IMG/VR virus record: IMGVR_UViG_3300020438_000269
Coordinates: 1 to 24,130 of that record
DNA: 24,130 bases
DNA from: a virus
Direction: 5' to 3' (one strand)
The notes beneath the pieces were generated by a model. The model did not search any database, was not told the DNA's origin, and worked only from the letters and a program-made list of their open reading frames with translations. Below are positions 14,701 through 22,344 of this stretch, one piece after another. A program made the translations under genes and the position numbers. Positions within the stretch are counted from its first letter, which is position 1, and every line of letters starts with the position of its first letter.

Positions 14701-16698
14701 AAGTTCTTGGATGTGCCTACCGAGTACTGGATTAACAGCATCTTGAGCGGCCCTAGAACGCAGGTAGTAAACGTCATGGGCAACGCTTTGACTTCCGTGT
14801 GGTCTACTCTTGAAACGGCAGTAGGAGGCGTATTGACTGGTAATCTTGAGGTTACGAGACAAGCGTTTGCTGCTTGGGCAGATATGTCGATGTTTAAAGA
14901 AGCGGCTTCATTTGCCAAGAACGCAGCGAAAAGCGGAGAGAACTTACTCGACCCAGACGCTAGAGCTTTTAACGAAGGACGTACGGACGCCATAACTCCC
15001 GAAGCTTTCGGTAAGGTTGAAGGAGAAAGTTTTTATAAAACCATTAAATTTGCAGGTGACTTCTTTCGACTTCCATCTCGTTTGCTTATGACGACCGATG
15101 AGTTCTTCAAGCAACTTAACTATCGTCGTGCTGCTCGTTTCAAACTTGCAATGGACGGTATTCAGCAAGGTATAAGCGAACCTAGACAACTTGCCGAGTA
15201 CATTGAAAAAGGTTTGGAAGACGTAATAACTGCTGGAGGTCGTCACTACTCCGAAGAGTCTTTGATACGCGAAGGTACGAAAGCGGCTAAAGACAAAGGA
15301 ATAACGGACAGTGCCGAGGAAGCAGAGTTCGTTGAACAATACGTTCTTGAAAACAAAAAAGAAGGCGCATCGGCTCTTGCCGACTTTGCTTTGGAAGAAG
15401 CCCGCTACTTGACGTTTACCAAAGACCTAGAAAGAGGAACGCTTGGTTCGGCTATACAAGGAGCTACTCAAGCATGGTCGCCTTTAAGGTTTGTCATGCC
15501 GTTCGTACGTACTCCGACTAACATCTTGGCGTTTGCTTTTGAGCGTACCCCAGGAGTATTCATGCCTGGAGTATTGAAAGAAGAACGCAAGCGTTTACTG
15601 GAAGCTATCAAAGGAAACGACCCTATAGCGAAGTCACAAGCAACGGGTAAACTGGCTACCTGTGCCGTAATGGGTGCTGTCTTTCTCGACACCATAGTAA
15701 ACAACCGAGAATACATTACAGGTGGCGGGCCGAAGAACGAGGCTGAAAAGAAAGCTTTAAGAGCCACGGGTTGGCAACCGTACAGCTTTAAGATCGACGG
15801 TAAATACTACAGCTATCAACGTCTTGACCCGCTTGGAACGATACTTGGTGTCGGGGCTGACTTAGTTGACCAAGGTATAAGAGCGCCTAGAGACTTCGAT
15901 CAAAGCGGTCTGGATAAGGTGTTCTCTGCGTTGACTTTGACCTTCGTCAGGAACGTCACGAACAAATCGTACTTGTCTGGTGTTCAGATGTTTACGGACG
16001 CTATGGCAGATCCAGAAAGGTACGGAGACAGGCTCTTGCGTAATTTCGGTTCGTCCATGCTTCCGTACAGTGGTTTCTTAGGTCAGGTGCAATACGGAAT
16101 GGGTACGCAAGAAGCGCGAGAAGTCAGGTCACTGGCAGATGCAGTACTGAACAAACTACCAAGCGGACGCAACAACCTCGATCCAAAGCGTAACATCTTG
16201 GGCGAATCAATCATGATCGAGAACAAACCGCTTATAGGGGCTATCAGTCCTATCGCAATGAGCGCGGAAAAGAACGATCCGATACTTACCGAGATGGCTA
16301 ATCTTAATCATGCGTTTCGTCCGCCTCCTTCGACCTACGGAGGTCTCATCGACTTGTTGGCGTTTGAGAACGACCAAGGACGTACGGCTCACGACCGAAG
16401 GCAAGAAAAGCTACAAACCGTGCGTATAGGCGGAAGAACGCTTAGACAAGCCTTACAACGCTTAATAGCTTCCCGTAATTACCAACGTCTCCCAGCTCAA
16501 TCGGAACCTGGATTGCCTAGTCCTCGCGTTCAGAAGATAACTAGCTTGTTGACGAAGTATCGAACCAAAGCTTTGAATGAGACAATGACTGAGTTTCCAG
16601 AACTCTCTCAATACTACGATCAAGTTTCACGGGCAAAGACTCAATACAGACAGGGTGCAGATCACTCGTCCGTACTATCGCTTTTAACTACTAACTAA
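11773..16698 (+). CDS. gp16-position internal virion protein: polyvalent protein with ART-like and metallopeptidase-like domains
   Basis: A 1641-residue protein (T7 gp16 is 1318) and the last of the internal-core set. Residues 1-190 are a helical lead with FIQQYPELQNPVTEFLAHDE, seen in phage polyvalent proteins. Residues about 318-450 resemble an ADP-ribosyltransferase (ART-PolyVal): AYHGG at 320-324, LGFHFGS at 338-344, GYDGIVY at 420-426. Residues about 540-700 resemble a zinc metallopeptidase: HELLH at 587-591, with Glu668 in LDEFLVAAFTD as a likely third ligand. The C-terminal half is long and helical, with IKFAGDFFRLPSRLLMTTDE and FVMPFVRTPTNILAFAFERT, conserved in ejected phage proteins. 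No transglycosylase signature like that of T7 gp16 is apparent. Family assignments are from motif memory. Activity against host targets on entry is inference. Confidence 0.88.
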   Translation: MANPQLPIGQTEDDDNVFFDLLAAPFRGVEGAVQGVYNLADFVAFDVLPDYDEKFLGKSTTVAGSAVEGISQFMTGFVPIFGWAGRAGNLAKAGSLTQKALSGTVSRGAIAGAVTDFTMFNGQEARLSNFIQQYPELQNPVTEFLAHDEDEGEIEGRIKNVLEGLGLEFAALGFVKGLKSMKRGKKIRAEGGSPEEVAKGMQEPFGGDLASVRPSSPEMLDHFDNEIIDEWDKHLDMEADHDEVISALGKFKPKYRSFLKALAKEDWLGFDYPAQAVDQFIRNPNVYDEFEVSPALKAAATKLQNAGFRGDLASVKGIVAYHGGTAGKTFEAQAGGDLGFHFGSKEAAQERISRVGGKGEVQEYVLDINNPLRLNDPISFRGRGEGGRKFKQELKDAGIDVDVSKDYSREELTQLIKDKGYDGIVYKNAAEGVKEGKLSDSYVALDADQIKQSDGLGQETFLRRSGIFANRIDDSTMRLIREGIKTETQDGTTYFEVSQGKAAPTVDNVLKSLSRNAKYPEVKELAKNLRKIIKDTDDKNVLVTASDTNADPSKIRGGAKGEIAGMYSPKADRVVLFPSADEQTLVHELLHGVTSRKLNAWVKSGGKDRSLTLKNIDNVIKNRKAPKPIRELAASFKEAMQEFKRLEKSGFAPTPEGKTLYAFKDLDEFLVAAFTDYDLQKILRRMPSKDNRTVFQKIVDAVKDMLGYSHRADGSLLDKVLRDSAQIISAGRPEYVGKARITKRSNDGMASVKGGFIDEVSPEHAGIAKAIARGETVTLPRFETTDQQHSFIEALRKEVESNPTTMERMKAEAEAGLPIDFGDNTITDRFKNMEQTVQNQRQVRLEATIYKKVGAGLVKKLHDIAQEYTKSGGGDLVTAKLKNAFQEVVGFSEQYFRLGRETSLALGGRRQRMGRRKLGLSESEMKGQGIRKNFVNENGGMSVEKIVKAIEEGVDPNNFEAGINGMFSLSRKSQGRKFLDVPTEYWINSILSGPRTQVVNVMGNALTSVWSTLETAVGGVLTGNLEVTRQAFAAWADMSMFKEAASFAKNAAKSGENLLDPDARAFNEGRTDAITPEAFGKVEGESFYKTIKFAGDFFRLPSRLLMTTDEFFKQLNYRRAARFKLAMDGIQQGISEPRQLAEYIEKGLEDVITAGGRHYSEESLIREGTKAAKDKGITDSAEEAEFVEQYVLENKKEGASALADFALEEARYLTFTKDLERGTLGSAIQGATQAWSPLRFVMPFVRTPTNILAFAFERTPGVFMPGVLKEERKRLLEAIKGNDPIAKSQATGKLATCAVMGAVFLDTIVNNREYITGGGPKNEAEKKALRATGWQPYSFKIDGKYYSYQRLDPLGTILGVGADLVDQGIRAPRDFDQSGLDKVFSALTLTFVRNVTNKSYLSGVQMFTDAMADPERYGDRLLRNFGSSMLPYSGFLGQVQYGMGTQEAREVRSLADAVLNKLPSGRNNLDPKRNILGESIMIENKPLIGAISPIAMSAEKNDPILTEMANLNHAFRPPPSTYGGLIDLLAFENDQGRTAHDRRQEKLQTVRIGGRTLRQALQRLIASRNYQRLPAQSEPGLPSPRVQKITSLLTKYRTKALNETMTEFPELSQYYDQVSRAKTQYRQGADHSSVLSLLTTN

Positions 16699-16713
16699 CT
16701 ATAGAAAGACATC

Positions 16714-18801
16714 ATGGCTAATACCTTTGAAGACTACACCGTCTCTACTTCGACGACTGATTTCAATATAACGTTTGAATACCTCGAAGATTCACACGTC
16801 GTCGTCGAAATTGACGGCGTCCTTCAAGCGACTTCTGCTTACTCGATTATTGCAGGATCTCCAAACTTGGTCAGGCTGAACACGCCCGCCACAACTGGAA
16901 TGAAGGTACGAGTACGACGCGACTCCAACGCTGACTCCGACAATCCATTCGTGGACTTTGTAAACGGATCGGTGTTGACCGAGTCCGAACTCGACAAAGC
17001 ATACCGTCATAACCTCTTCTTGAACGAGGAGATCGGTAACTTGAACGAACGTTCCTTGCAGAAAGAAGTAGGCGGAAACAACTGGGATACCAAGAACTTA
17101 CGTCTTGTTAACGTAGCCGATCCTGTAGGAGCTCAAGACGCTACGACCAAGAACTACGTTGATACCGCAGATGCTCTAAAAGTCACTAAAGCGGGCGATA
17201 CGATGTCAGGCGTTTTAGCGATGGGTGCGAACAAGATTACTGGCGTTGCTGACCCGACGCTTGCACAGGACGCTGCCACAAAGACTTACGTCGATACAGC
17301 AGACGCTCTAAAGGTTACTAAAGCTGGTGATACGATGTCAGGGCCGTTGGCTATGGGTGCAAACAAGATTACTGGCGTTGCCGATCCTACGCTCGTACAA
17401 GACGCTGCTACGAAGACTTACGTCGATACGCAAATCGTAAACACCGTAAGCGGATCTTCAACCGAGTCAGTCAAAACGACCTTTGCTGGAGACGGTAGTA
17501 CTGCGTTTACCTTTGGCTCTGGCATCAGCTTAGACGGAGACACGATGTACGAAGTAGCCATAGACGGAGTTCTACAGGAACCTTCCGTTGCTTACGTTAT
17601 CAACGCAGACGCTAACACCATAACCTTTACAAGTACTCCTCCTACGGGATCGAACATCGTGGTCGTTCAGCGTGGGTACGCAATACCTGTAACGACTGGT
17701 ACGGTTAGCACGTCTCAACTTGAAAATTCAGCAGTAGACTCAAATAAACTAGCGTCTAACTCCGTTACTACTGCAAAGATCCTAGACGGCAATATCACTA
17801 CTGCGAAGATCTTGGACGCTAATATTACTACCGCGAAGATTGCAGACGGTAATATTACTGCCGCCAAACTGGACAGCTCTGCAAAAGACCGTTCGATACA
17901 TACAGGTACGCAAGCAGCGTCAACCATATCAGACTTTGACACGGAAGTATCGAACAACACATCTGTTGCAGCTAACACGGCAAAGGTCACGAACGCTACC
18001 CATACTGGAGACGTAACTGGTTCTACCGCTCTCACGATTGCAAATAACGCAGTCACGGGTGCCAAGATAAGCAGTACGGATACCGAGTTCAACGTAAACA
18101 CGAACGTCGGTATAGGCGCTGTTGCAAGCGGAACTTATAAGTTGGAAGTAGTCGGGGACATGGCGGCAGCAGGGGCTGGCAATAAAAAAGTCATTTCACA
18201 TTCGACCGACTCATTAGGTTATTTGGAAATGCATTCGGGCGGTCAGGCTGTCGATCAAAAGACTTGTAGGTTGGTTCCGTTCGCTGGAAAACTTCAACTA
18301 AGTTGGGTAGCTGACAACGGAGGAGCTGGGGTTGTTGTTCAAATGGATCAAGCGACAGGTAACTGGGAACCTAATGCAGATAACGCTCAAGACTTGGGGT
18401 CTGCCTCAAAACGTTGGGATGACGTTTACTCTACGGGAGGCATTAACGGTTCCGATAGAAACCTTAAAGAAGACATACAAGACCTTGACGAAGCTGAGAA
18501 AAGAGTAGCAGTCGCTTGTAAGTCATTGGTAAAGAAGTACCGTCTTAAATCGGCTGTAGAAAAGAAAGGCGATGATGCTAGGACACACGTTGGTGTTATA
18601 GCCCAAGAATTACAAGCTGCGTTTGAAGCGGAAGGTTTAGACCCGTTTAAGTATTCAATGGTCTGTCGAGACACTTGGTACGAAAAAGAGATAGACGGAA
18701 GCGTAGACGTTAAGAACGTGCCGACCGAAGGCTATCAAGAAGTTACTCAAATGTCCGTTCGGTATACTGAACTACTCGCTTTCATAATATCCGCTCTCTA
18801 A
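16714..18801 (+). CDS. tail fibre (T7 gp17-like N-terminus) with S74 intramolecular chaperone
   Basis: A 695-residue fibre. Residues 1-150 match the T7 gp17 tail-attachment domain (FEDYTVSTSTTDFNITFEYL, LTESELDKAYRHNLFLNEEI). The shaft holds a 44-residue repeat (GDTMSG, MGANKITGVADP, DAATKTYVDT) and later short NITTAKI repeats. A middle block, VKTTFAGDGSTAFTFGSGIS, is a second adhesin-like segment. The last 116 residues are a peptidase S74 chaperone: SDRNLKEDIQDL begins at Ser580, with Lys585 giving the Ser-x4-Lys pair used for self-cleavage before Ser580 after trimer folding. The fibre recognises the host surface. The start lacks a clear SD (TAGAAAGACATC). Confidence 0.94.
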   Translation: MANTFEDYTVSTSTTDFNITFEYLEDSHVVVEIDGVLQATSAYSIIAGSPNLVRLNTPATTGMKVRVRRDSNADSDNPFVDFVNGSVLTESELDKAYRHNLFLNEEIGNLNERSLQKEVGGNNWDTKNLRLVNVADPVGAQDATTKNYVDTADALKVTKAGDTMSGVLAMGANKITGVADPTLAQDAATKTYVDTADALKVTKAGDTMSGPLAMGANKITGVADPTLVQDAATKTYVDTQIVNTVSGSSTESVKTTFAGDGSTAFTFGSGISLDGDTMYEVAIDGVLQEPSVAYVINADANTITFTSTPPTGSNIVVVQRGYAIPVTTGTVSTSQLENSAVDSNKLASNSVTTAKILDGNITTAKILDANITTAKIADGNITAAKLDSSAKDRSIHTGTQAASTISDFDTEVSNNTSVAANTAKVTNATHTGDVTGSTALTIANNAVTGAKISSTDTEFNVNTNVGIGAVASGTYKLEVVGDMAAAGAGNKKVISHSTDSLGYLEMHSGGQAVDQKTCRLVPFAGKLQLSWVADNGGAGVVVQMDQATGNWEPNADNAQDLGSASKRWDDVYSTGGINGSDRNLKEDIQDLDEAEKRVAVACKSLVKKYRLKSAVEKKGDDARTHVGVIAQELQAAFEAEGLDPFKYSMVCRDTWYEKEIDGSVDVKNVPTEGYQEVTQMSVRYTELLAFIISAL
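17113..17430 (+). repeat. 132-bp (44-residue) tandem repeat in the tail-fibre shaft
   Basis: Two near-complete and one partial copy of a 44-residue unit encode VADPxxxQDAxTKxYVDT, then ADALKVTKAGDTMSGxLAMG and ANKITG. DNA copies differ mainly at third codon positions, so the duplication is old or under protein-level selection. In-frame units of this kind let fibre length change by recombination. Confidence 0.85.
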
Positions 18802-18813
18802 CCACCACTATAT

Positions 18814-19488
18814 ATGGCAATTACACAGACACACTCACGAATGGTATCAGACGTAGACGCTGGTTCTACATACGCAACGACAACAGCACTGGCAGCTAAA
18901 GCGGATACATCTTCTCTAGGTACGGCTGCTACTTTAAACGTAGGTACAGGCGCAAACAACATCGTTCAACTTAACGGGTCATCTCAGCTACCCGCTGTTG
19001 ACGGTTCTCAGTTGACGAACGTAGGCGGTGGAAAGATCGTAAGCCGATATTACGCTGAATACACGACCTACAGTTCAACCGCTGCGGACTTACCAGCAGA
19101 CGACACAATACCACAAAATACCGAAGGCGTTGAAATACTTACGCTTACCACGGGAACATTAAGCGCTGCTACCAACCGTTTACGGATAACCTATGGAGGT
19201 ACTTTCACCAGTGACACTACGGGAGCTAAATGTACTGCCGCTTTGTTTGACGGTACATCTAATGCCATACACGCTATTACAGGCACTAGAGCGTCTGCTT
19301 CAAACTCTCACCCGTACCCGTTAAATGGTGTCTATGAATACGCCCCTGGTGCTACTACGGCTAAGACTATCTCCGTTCGATACGGCGCTAACGGTTCTGA
19401 CACGATGTACGTAAACGGCATTCATACTGGTCGGTTGTTTGGTGGAGTGTTGGCTTGGACGTTAGTCGTAGAAGAAATAGAAGCTTAA
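18814..19488 (+). CDS. fibre-associated or receptor-binding protein
   Basis: A 224-residue protein immediately after the tail fibre. The N-terminal part is low-complexity, rich in Ala/Thr/Ser, with LNVGTGANNIVQLNGSSQLP and VDGSQLTN, a motif recurrent in phage fibre tips. The rest (from about 75) is beta-rich and polar (TLTTGTLSAATNRLRITYGG, SVRYGANGSDTMYVNG), consistent with a jelly-roll tip domain. No enzyme motif is seen. A second fibre component or host-range determinant is the likeliest role. The start ATG follows CCACCACTATAT with no SD. Fibre association is inferred from position and composition. Confidence 0.7.
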   Translation: MAITQTHSRMVSDVDAGSTYATTTALAAKADTSSLGTAATLNVGTGANNIVQLNGSSQLPAVDGSQLTNVGGGKIVSRYYAEYTTYSSTAADLPADDTIPQNTEGVEILTLTTGTLSAATNRLRITYGGTFTSDTTGAKCTAALFDGTSNAIHAITGTRASASNSHPYPLNGVYEYAPGATTAKTISVRYGANGSDTMYVNGIHTGRLFGGVLAWTLVVEEIEA

Positions 19489-19493
19489 AGACA

Positions 19494-19745
19494 ATGACTG
19501 AAGAAATCTCCCACTTCCTCGACACAGCTCTTGCCGTAGTACTTGGCGTATTCGGTTGGATCGGTAAGAAGTTCTCTGATCGATTAGACACTGATGAGAA
19601 GCGTCTTACCAAGATTGAAGTCGAACTGGCTACTCAACGTGAACGGGATACTGCTGTGGAAAACCGCATGAGCGGGTTGGAAACGTCAGTCAAAGAAATT
19701 AACAGTAAATTAGATCGCATGATGGAAATGCTTATGAAACGATAA
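19494..19745 (+). CDS. small membrane-anchored coiled-coil protein (possible holin or lysis protein)
   Basis: An 83-residue protein from the ATG at 19494 (the frame extends upstream to TTG 19455 inside the previous gene, but the ATG just after that stop is preferred). Residues about 7-26 form one hydrophobic helix (FLDTALAVVLGVFGWIG), followed by a charged heptad-like segment to the end (LDTDEKRLTKIEVELATQRE and VKEINSKLDRMMEMLMKR). In T7 the gene between fibre and small terminase is the class II holin gp17.5, a small single-span protein at this position. Holin is therefore plausible, while an accessory lysis or tail-anchoring role is possible. Confidence 0.65.
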   Translation: MTEEISHFLDTALAVVLGVFGWIGKKFSDRLDTDEKRLTKIEVELATQRERDTAVENRMSGLETSVKEINSKLDRMMEMLMKR

Positions 19746-19749
19746 CATT

Positions 19750-19881
19750 ATGAAAAAGAAAAAAGGACTATACGCAAATATTAACAACCGCAGGAAACTG
19801 GGAATAAGCCGACCTAAAAGCAAGTCGACTGTTTCTTCAAAAGCCTATTCAAACATGAAGAAAGGATTTCCTAAGAAGTGA
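19750..19881 (+). CDS. very basic 43-residue protein, unknown function
   Basis: MKKKKGLYANINNRRKLGIS and a Lys/Ser-rich remainder ending MKKGFPKK give a strongly basic 43-residue protein. It begins 4 nt after the previous stop, and its TGA overlaps the next start as GTGA (19878-19881). Lys-rich mini-proteins with the 'KKKGLYANI' opening are, from memory, recurrent in marine phage genomes near structural genes. Function is unknown. The charge suggests nucleic-acid or head association. Confidence 0.65.
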   Translation: MKKKKGLYANINNRRKLGISRPKSKSTVSSKAYSNMKKGFPKK

Positions 19882-20123
19882 AGCGTAAAGGCGTATCACT
19901 ATCCATAGGTCGCGGCGAGAAAAGCAAGAAAGGCGGTCTTACAGCGAAAGGCAGACGTAAGTATAACCGTGCTACTGGCTCCAACCTTAAAGCTCCACAA
20001 CCAGGAGGAGGCAGTCGTAAGCGGTCGTTCTGTGCGCGTATGAGCGGAGTCAAAGGCCCGATGAAAGACAGTAAAGGACGACCGACTAGAAAGGCTCTAG
20101 CGCTACGTCGTTGGAAGTGTTGA
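19878..20123 (+). CDS. basic DUF6321-like protein
   Basis: An 81-residue basic protein starting at a GTG that overlaps the previous TGA. It contains KGGLTAKGRRKYNRATGSNL, then KAPQPGGGSRKRSFCARMSG and ends RPTRKALALRRWKC. I associate this pattern with DUF6321, common in marine phages and of unknown function. Two Cys lie in 'SFCARMSG' and at the C-terminus. An AAGGA lies about 11 nt upstream. Conservation of such a Lys/Arg/Gly protein next to terminase suggests nucleic-acid binding, which is inference. Confidence 0.8.
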   Translation: MKRKGVSLSIGRGEKSKKGGLTAKGRRKYNRATGSNLKAPQPGGGSRKRSFCARMSGVKGPMKDSKGRPTRKALALRRWKC

Positions 20124-20133
20124 ACAATTTATT

Positions 20134-20382
20134 ATGAAAAAACGCGAACAATTAGAAGAACTACAAGTACTCCTTGCCGACACCTATAAGCAATCTATAC
20201 AAGAGATGAGAGACGGTGATGTCGAGGTGAACGCTGCAATTCTTAACGGAGCAAGGCAACTACTTAAAGACAACGACGTGATCAGTCTAAGCGAACAAGG
20301 GTCGCCTCTTGGTAACCTCGCTCAAGTCCTGCCGTTCGACGACAGCGACGAAGACAAGGAAGCGTTACGTCAAACCAAGTGA
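20134..20382 (+). CDS. small terminase subunit (T7 gp18-like DNA maturase A)
   Basis: An 82-residue protein (T7 gp18 is 89): MKKREQLEELQVLLADTYKQ, then IQEMRDGDVEVNAAILNGAR, then LLKDNDVISL. The central part matches the DNA-recognising helical core of T7-type small terminases. It binds the concatemer at the packaging site and regulates the large subunit. Its TGA overlaps the GTG of the large terminase (GTGA), coupling translation of the two partners. The start ATG lies after AACAATTTATT with no SD. Confidence 0.88.
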   Translation: MKKREQLEELQVLLADTYKQSIQEMRDGDVEVNAAILNGARQLLKDNDVISLSEQGSPLGNLAQVLPFDDSDEDKEALRQTK

Positions 20383-22058
20383 GCGTACCACCAGAACTAC
20401 GGGACTTCCGTAACTTCTTGTTTGTCGTTTGGAAGCATCTAGGGTTACCCGATCCAACGGATCTTCAATACGACATAGCAAACTACATACAAGACGGCCC
20501 AAAACGATCGGTCATCATGGCTTTTCGTGGCGTAGGTAAATCGTGGATTTGTAGTGCATACGTAGTACATCAACTGCTACTAGACCCTACAAAGAACATC
20601 CTTGTCGTGTCTGCCAGTAAAAGCAGGTCAGATGACTTCTCGACGTTTACCTTAAAGATCATTAACGACATACCAGTCTTACAAGGTCTTAAACCACGTG
20701 ACGGTCAACGGTTTAGTAAGATCAGCTTTGACGTTGGTTTAGCTCCCGCTTCACACGCTCCGTCAGTCAAGTCACTTGGTATAACGTCCCAGCTAACAGG
20801 TAGTCGAGCAGACATAATCGTAGCAGACGACATCGAAGTACCTAACAACTCAGCTACCCAAGGGATGCGAGATAAGCTGGACGAACAAGTCAAAGAGTTT
20901 GAAGCTATCGTAAAGCCCCTAGACAGCTCACGTATCATCTTTCTTGGTACACCCCAATGCGAGGACTCCATATACAACAAGCTTCGTGACAGGGGCTATA
21001 ACGCCCGTATATGGACTAGTGAGTACGTTAGTACGGACACCGACCAAAAGGTCTATGACGGGGCTATATCGCCTTATATCGCTAATACAGCTAACGACAA
21101 CAACATCGGTAAGACAACAGAACCGTTACGCTTTACAGATGTTGACCTTGAAGAACGTAAACTAAGCTACGGTAGGAGCGGGTACGCCTTACAGTTCATG
21201 CTTAATCCACGTCTAAGCGATGCTGATAGATACCCACTGAAGATCAACGATATAATCGTACACGACCTAGATAACGATCTAGCCAATGAAAAGTACGTTT
21301 GGGCCAGCGCACCAGACAAGGTCTGGACGGATTTACCAAACGTCGGTTTCAACGGAGATAGATTCTTTAGACCATTTGATACACTTGGTGAACTTATACC
21401 GTACACAGGTTCGGTAATGAGTATAGACCCCAGTGGACGAGGTAAGGATGAAACAGCTTATGCTGTTGTAAAAATGCTAAACGGTCATCTGTTTGTTCAC
21501 GCTTGTAACGGTATTCGTGGTGGCTACGGAGAGAACGTTCTTAAAGAACTAGCGGGTTTAGCTAAACGTTACAAAGTCAACGAAATCATTGTGGAGTCTA
21601 ATATGGGAGACGGGATGTTTACCGAGCTTTTTAAGCCTGTAATCAACAATGTTTACCCTGTTACTATCAACGAAGTAAGACATCATATACAGAAGGAAAA
21701 ACGCATAGTAGACACCCTAGAACCTGTCTTAAATGCACACAAATTAGTGGTCGATCCTAGCGTTATAAGACGTGATTTCCAGTCGGCACAAGGTTACCCT
21801 ATCGAGCAACAAGCTCGTTATATGCTTTTATACCAACTAAGTAGATTAACAAAAGACAAAGGTGCGCTTCTTCAAGACGACCGTTTAGACGCGCTTGCAA
21901 TCGCAATAGGATATTGGGTCGAGCAAATGGCAGTAAACGCCGACCTAAAGATCAACGAAAGAAAGAACGACCTGATGACCGAAGAACTAGAACGCTTTAA
22001 ACAAGCAGCTTATAAAACGTCGTTTACTACCGCTCAATCAAACGTCCTTACTTGGTGA
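20379..22058 (+). CDS. large terminase subunit (T7 gp19-like DNA maturase B)
   Basis: A 559-residue packaging motor (T7 gp19 is 586) starting at GTG 20379. The ATPase domain has Walker A FRGVGKS (residues 49-55) and Walker B IIVADD (146-151), with SQLTGSRAD just before it. The nuclease domain has the RNase H-like acidic residues in MSIDPSGRGKDETAYAV (Asp350), IIVESNMGDGMF (Glu406) and LQDDRLDALAIAIGYW (Asp501/Asp504). It cuts the concatemer and pumps DNA into the procapsid through the portal. In T7-like phages it is among the last genes before the right genome end, which places a genome terminus shortly downstream. Confidence 0.97.
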   Translation: MSVPPELRDFRNFLFVVWKHLGLPDPTDLQYDIANYIQDGPKRSVIMAFRGVGKSWICSAYVVHQLLLDPTKNILVVSASKSRSDDFSTFTLKIINDIPVLQGLKPRDGQRFSKISFDVGLAPASHAPSVKSLGITSQLTGSRADIIVADDIEVPNNSATQGMRDKLDEQVKEFEAIVKPLDSSRIIFLGTPQCEDSIYNKLRDRGYNARIWTSEYVSTDTDQKVYDGAISPYIANTANDNNIGKTTEPLRFTDVDLEERKLSYGRSGYALQFMLNPRLSDADRYPLKINDIIVHDLDNDLANEKYVWASAPDKVWTDLPNVGFNGDRFFRPFDTLGELIPYTGSVMSIDPSGRGKDETAYAVVKMLNGHLFVHACNGIRGGYGENVLKELAGLAKRYKVNEIIVESNMGDGMFTELFKPVINNVYPVTINEVRHHIQKEKRIVDTLEPVLNAHKLVVDPSVIRRDFQSAQGYPIEQQARYMLLYQLSRLTKDKGALLQDDRLDALAIAIGYWVEQMAVNADLKINERKNDLMTEELERFKQAAYKTSFTTAQSNVLTW

Positions 22059-22216
22059 TACCCGTGACCTTAACGATTAAAACGTACAACGTTATAGTGC
22101 GACTCATGGGTATCGAACCGTTAGGTGTTGGTTTGAAAAACCTCGTTCGAATGAGGGGCTGTATAATGTTACAACTTACGGTCAGGACGATTACCGTTTT
22201 AAACGAACCCTGTTAA
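22055..22216 (+). CDS. possible 53-residue small gene overlapping the terminase stop
   Basis: A GTG at 22055 overlaps the terminase TGA as GTGA, the same junction used at 19878 and 20379. It opens 53 codons to TAA at 22216 (starting MIPVTLTIKTYNVIVRLMGI; internal GTG 22064 and ATG 22106 are alternatives). The product is basic and hydrophobic, poor in acidic residues and unlike the neighbouring proteins. No family is recognised. It is offered only because of the junction; chance is quite likely. Confidence 0.22.
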   Translation: MIPVTLTIKTYNVIVRLMGIEPLGVGLKNLVRMRGCIMLQLTVRTITVLNEPC

Positions 22217-22344
22217 AACCTGCTTTTAAAATCCGTTCGGGTACGAAGCCGTTTTAAACGACGATTTAAACTAAGCCGTTAACACTAATTATAACCCGTT
22301 TTCAGATCCGTCAAGACATTAATTTACTACTATTACCTAAACCT
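22059..22344 (+). other. gap after terminase with palindrome and TTTTAAA repeats
   Basis: These 286 bp hold little or no coding. Visible structure includes a near-perfect 16-bp palindrome CCTCGTTCGAATGAGG (22141-22156), a TATAAT hexamer (22162-22167) without a -35 at proper spacing, and two copies of CCGTTTTAAACGA (22194-22206 and 22249-22261). Related AT cores (GTTAAAAC, TTTTAAAA, ATTTAAAC) lie among them. A regulatory or packaging role is possible. Confidence 0.5.

Noticed and set aside
22096-22170. Possible tRNA (TTCGAAT and, on the minus strand, TTCGATA T-loop-like strings)
   Set aside because: The flanking bases do not form a 5-bp T stem and no matching acceptor stem is found at tRNA distance on either strand.
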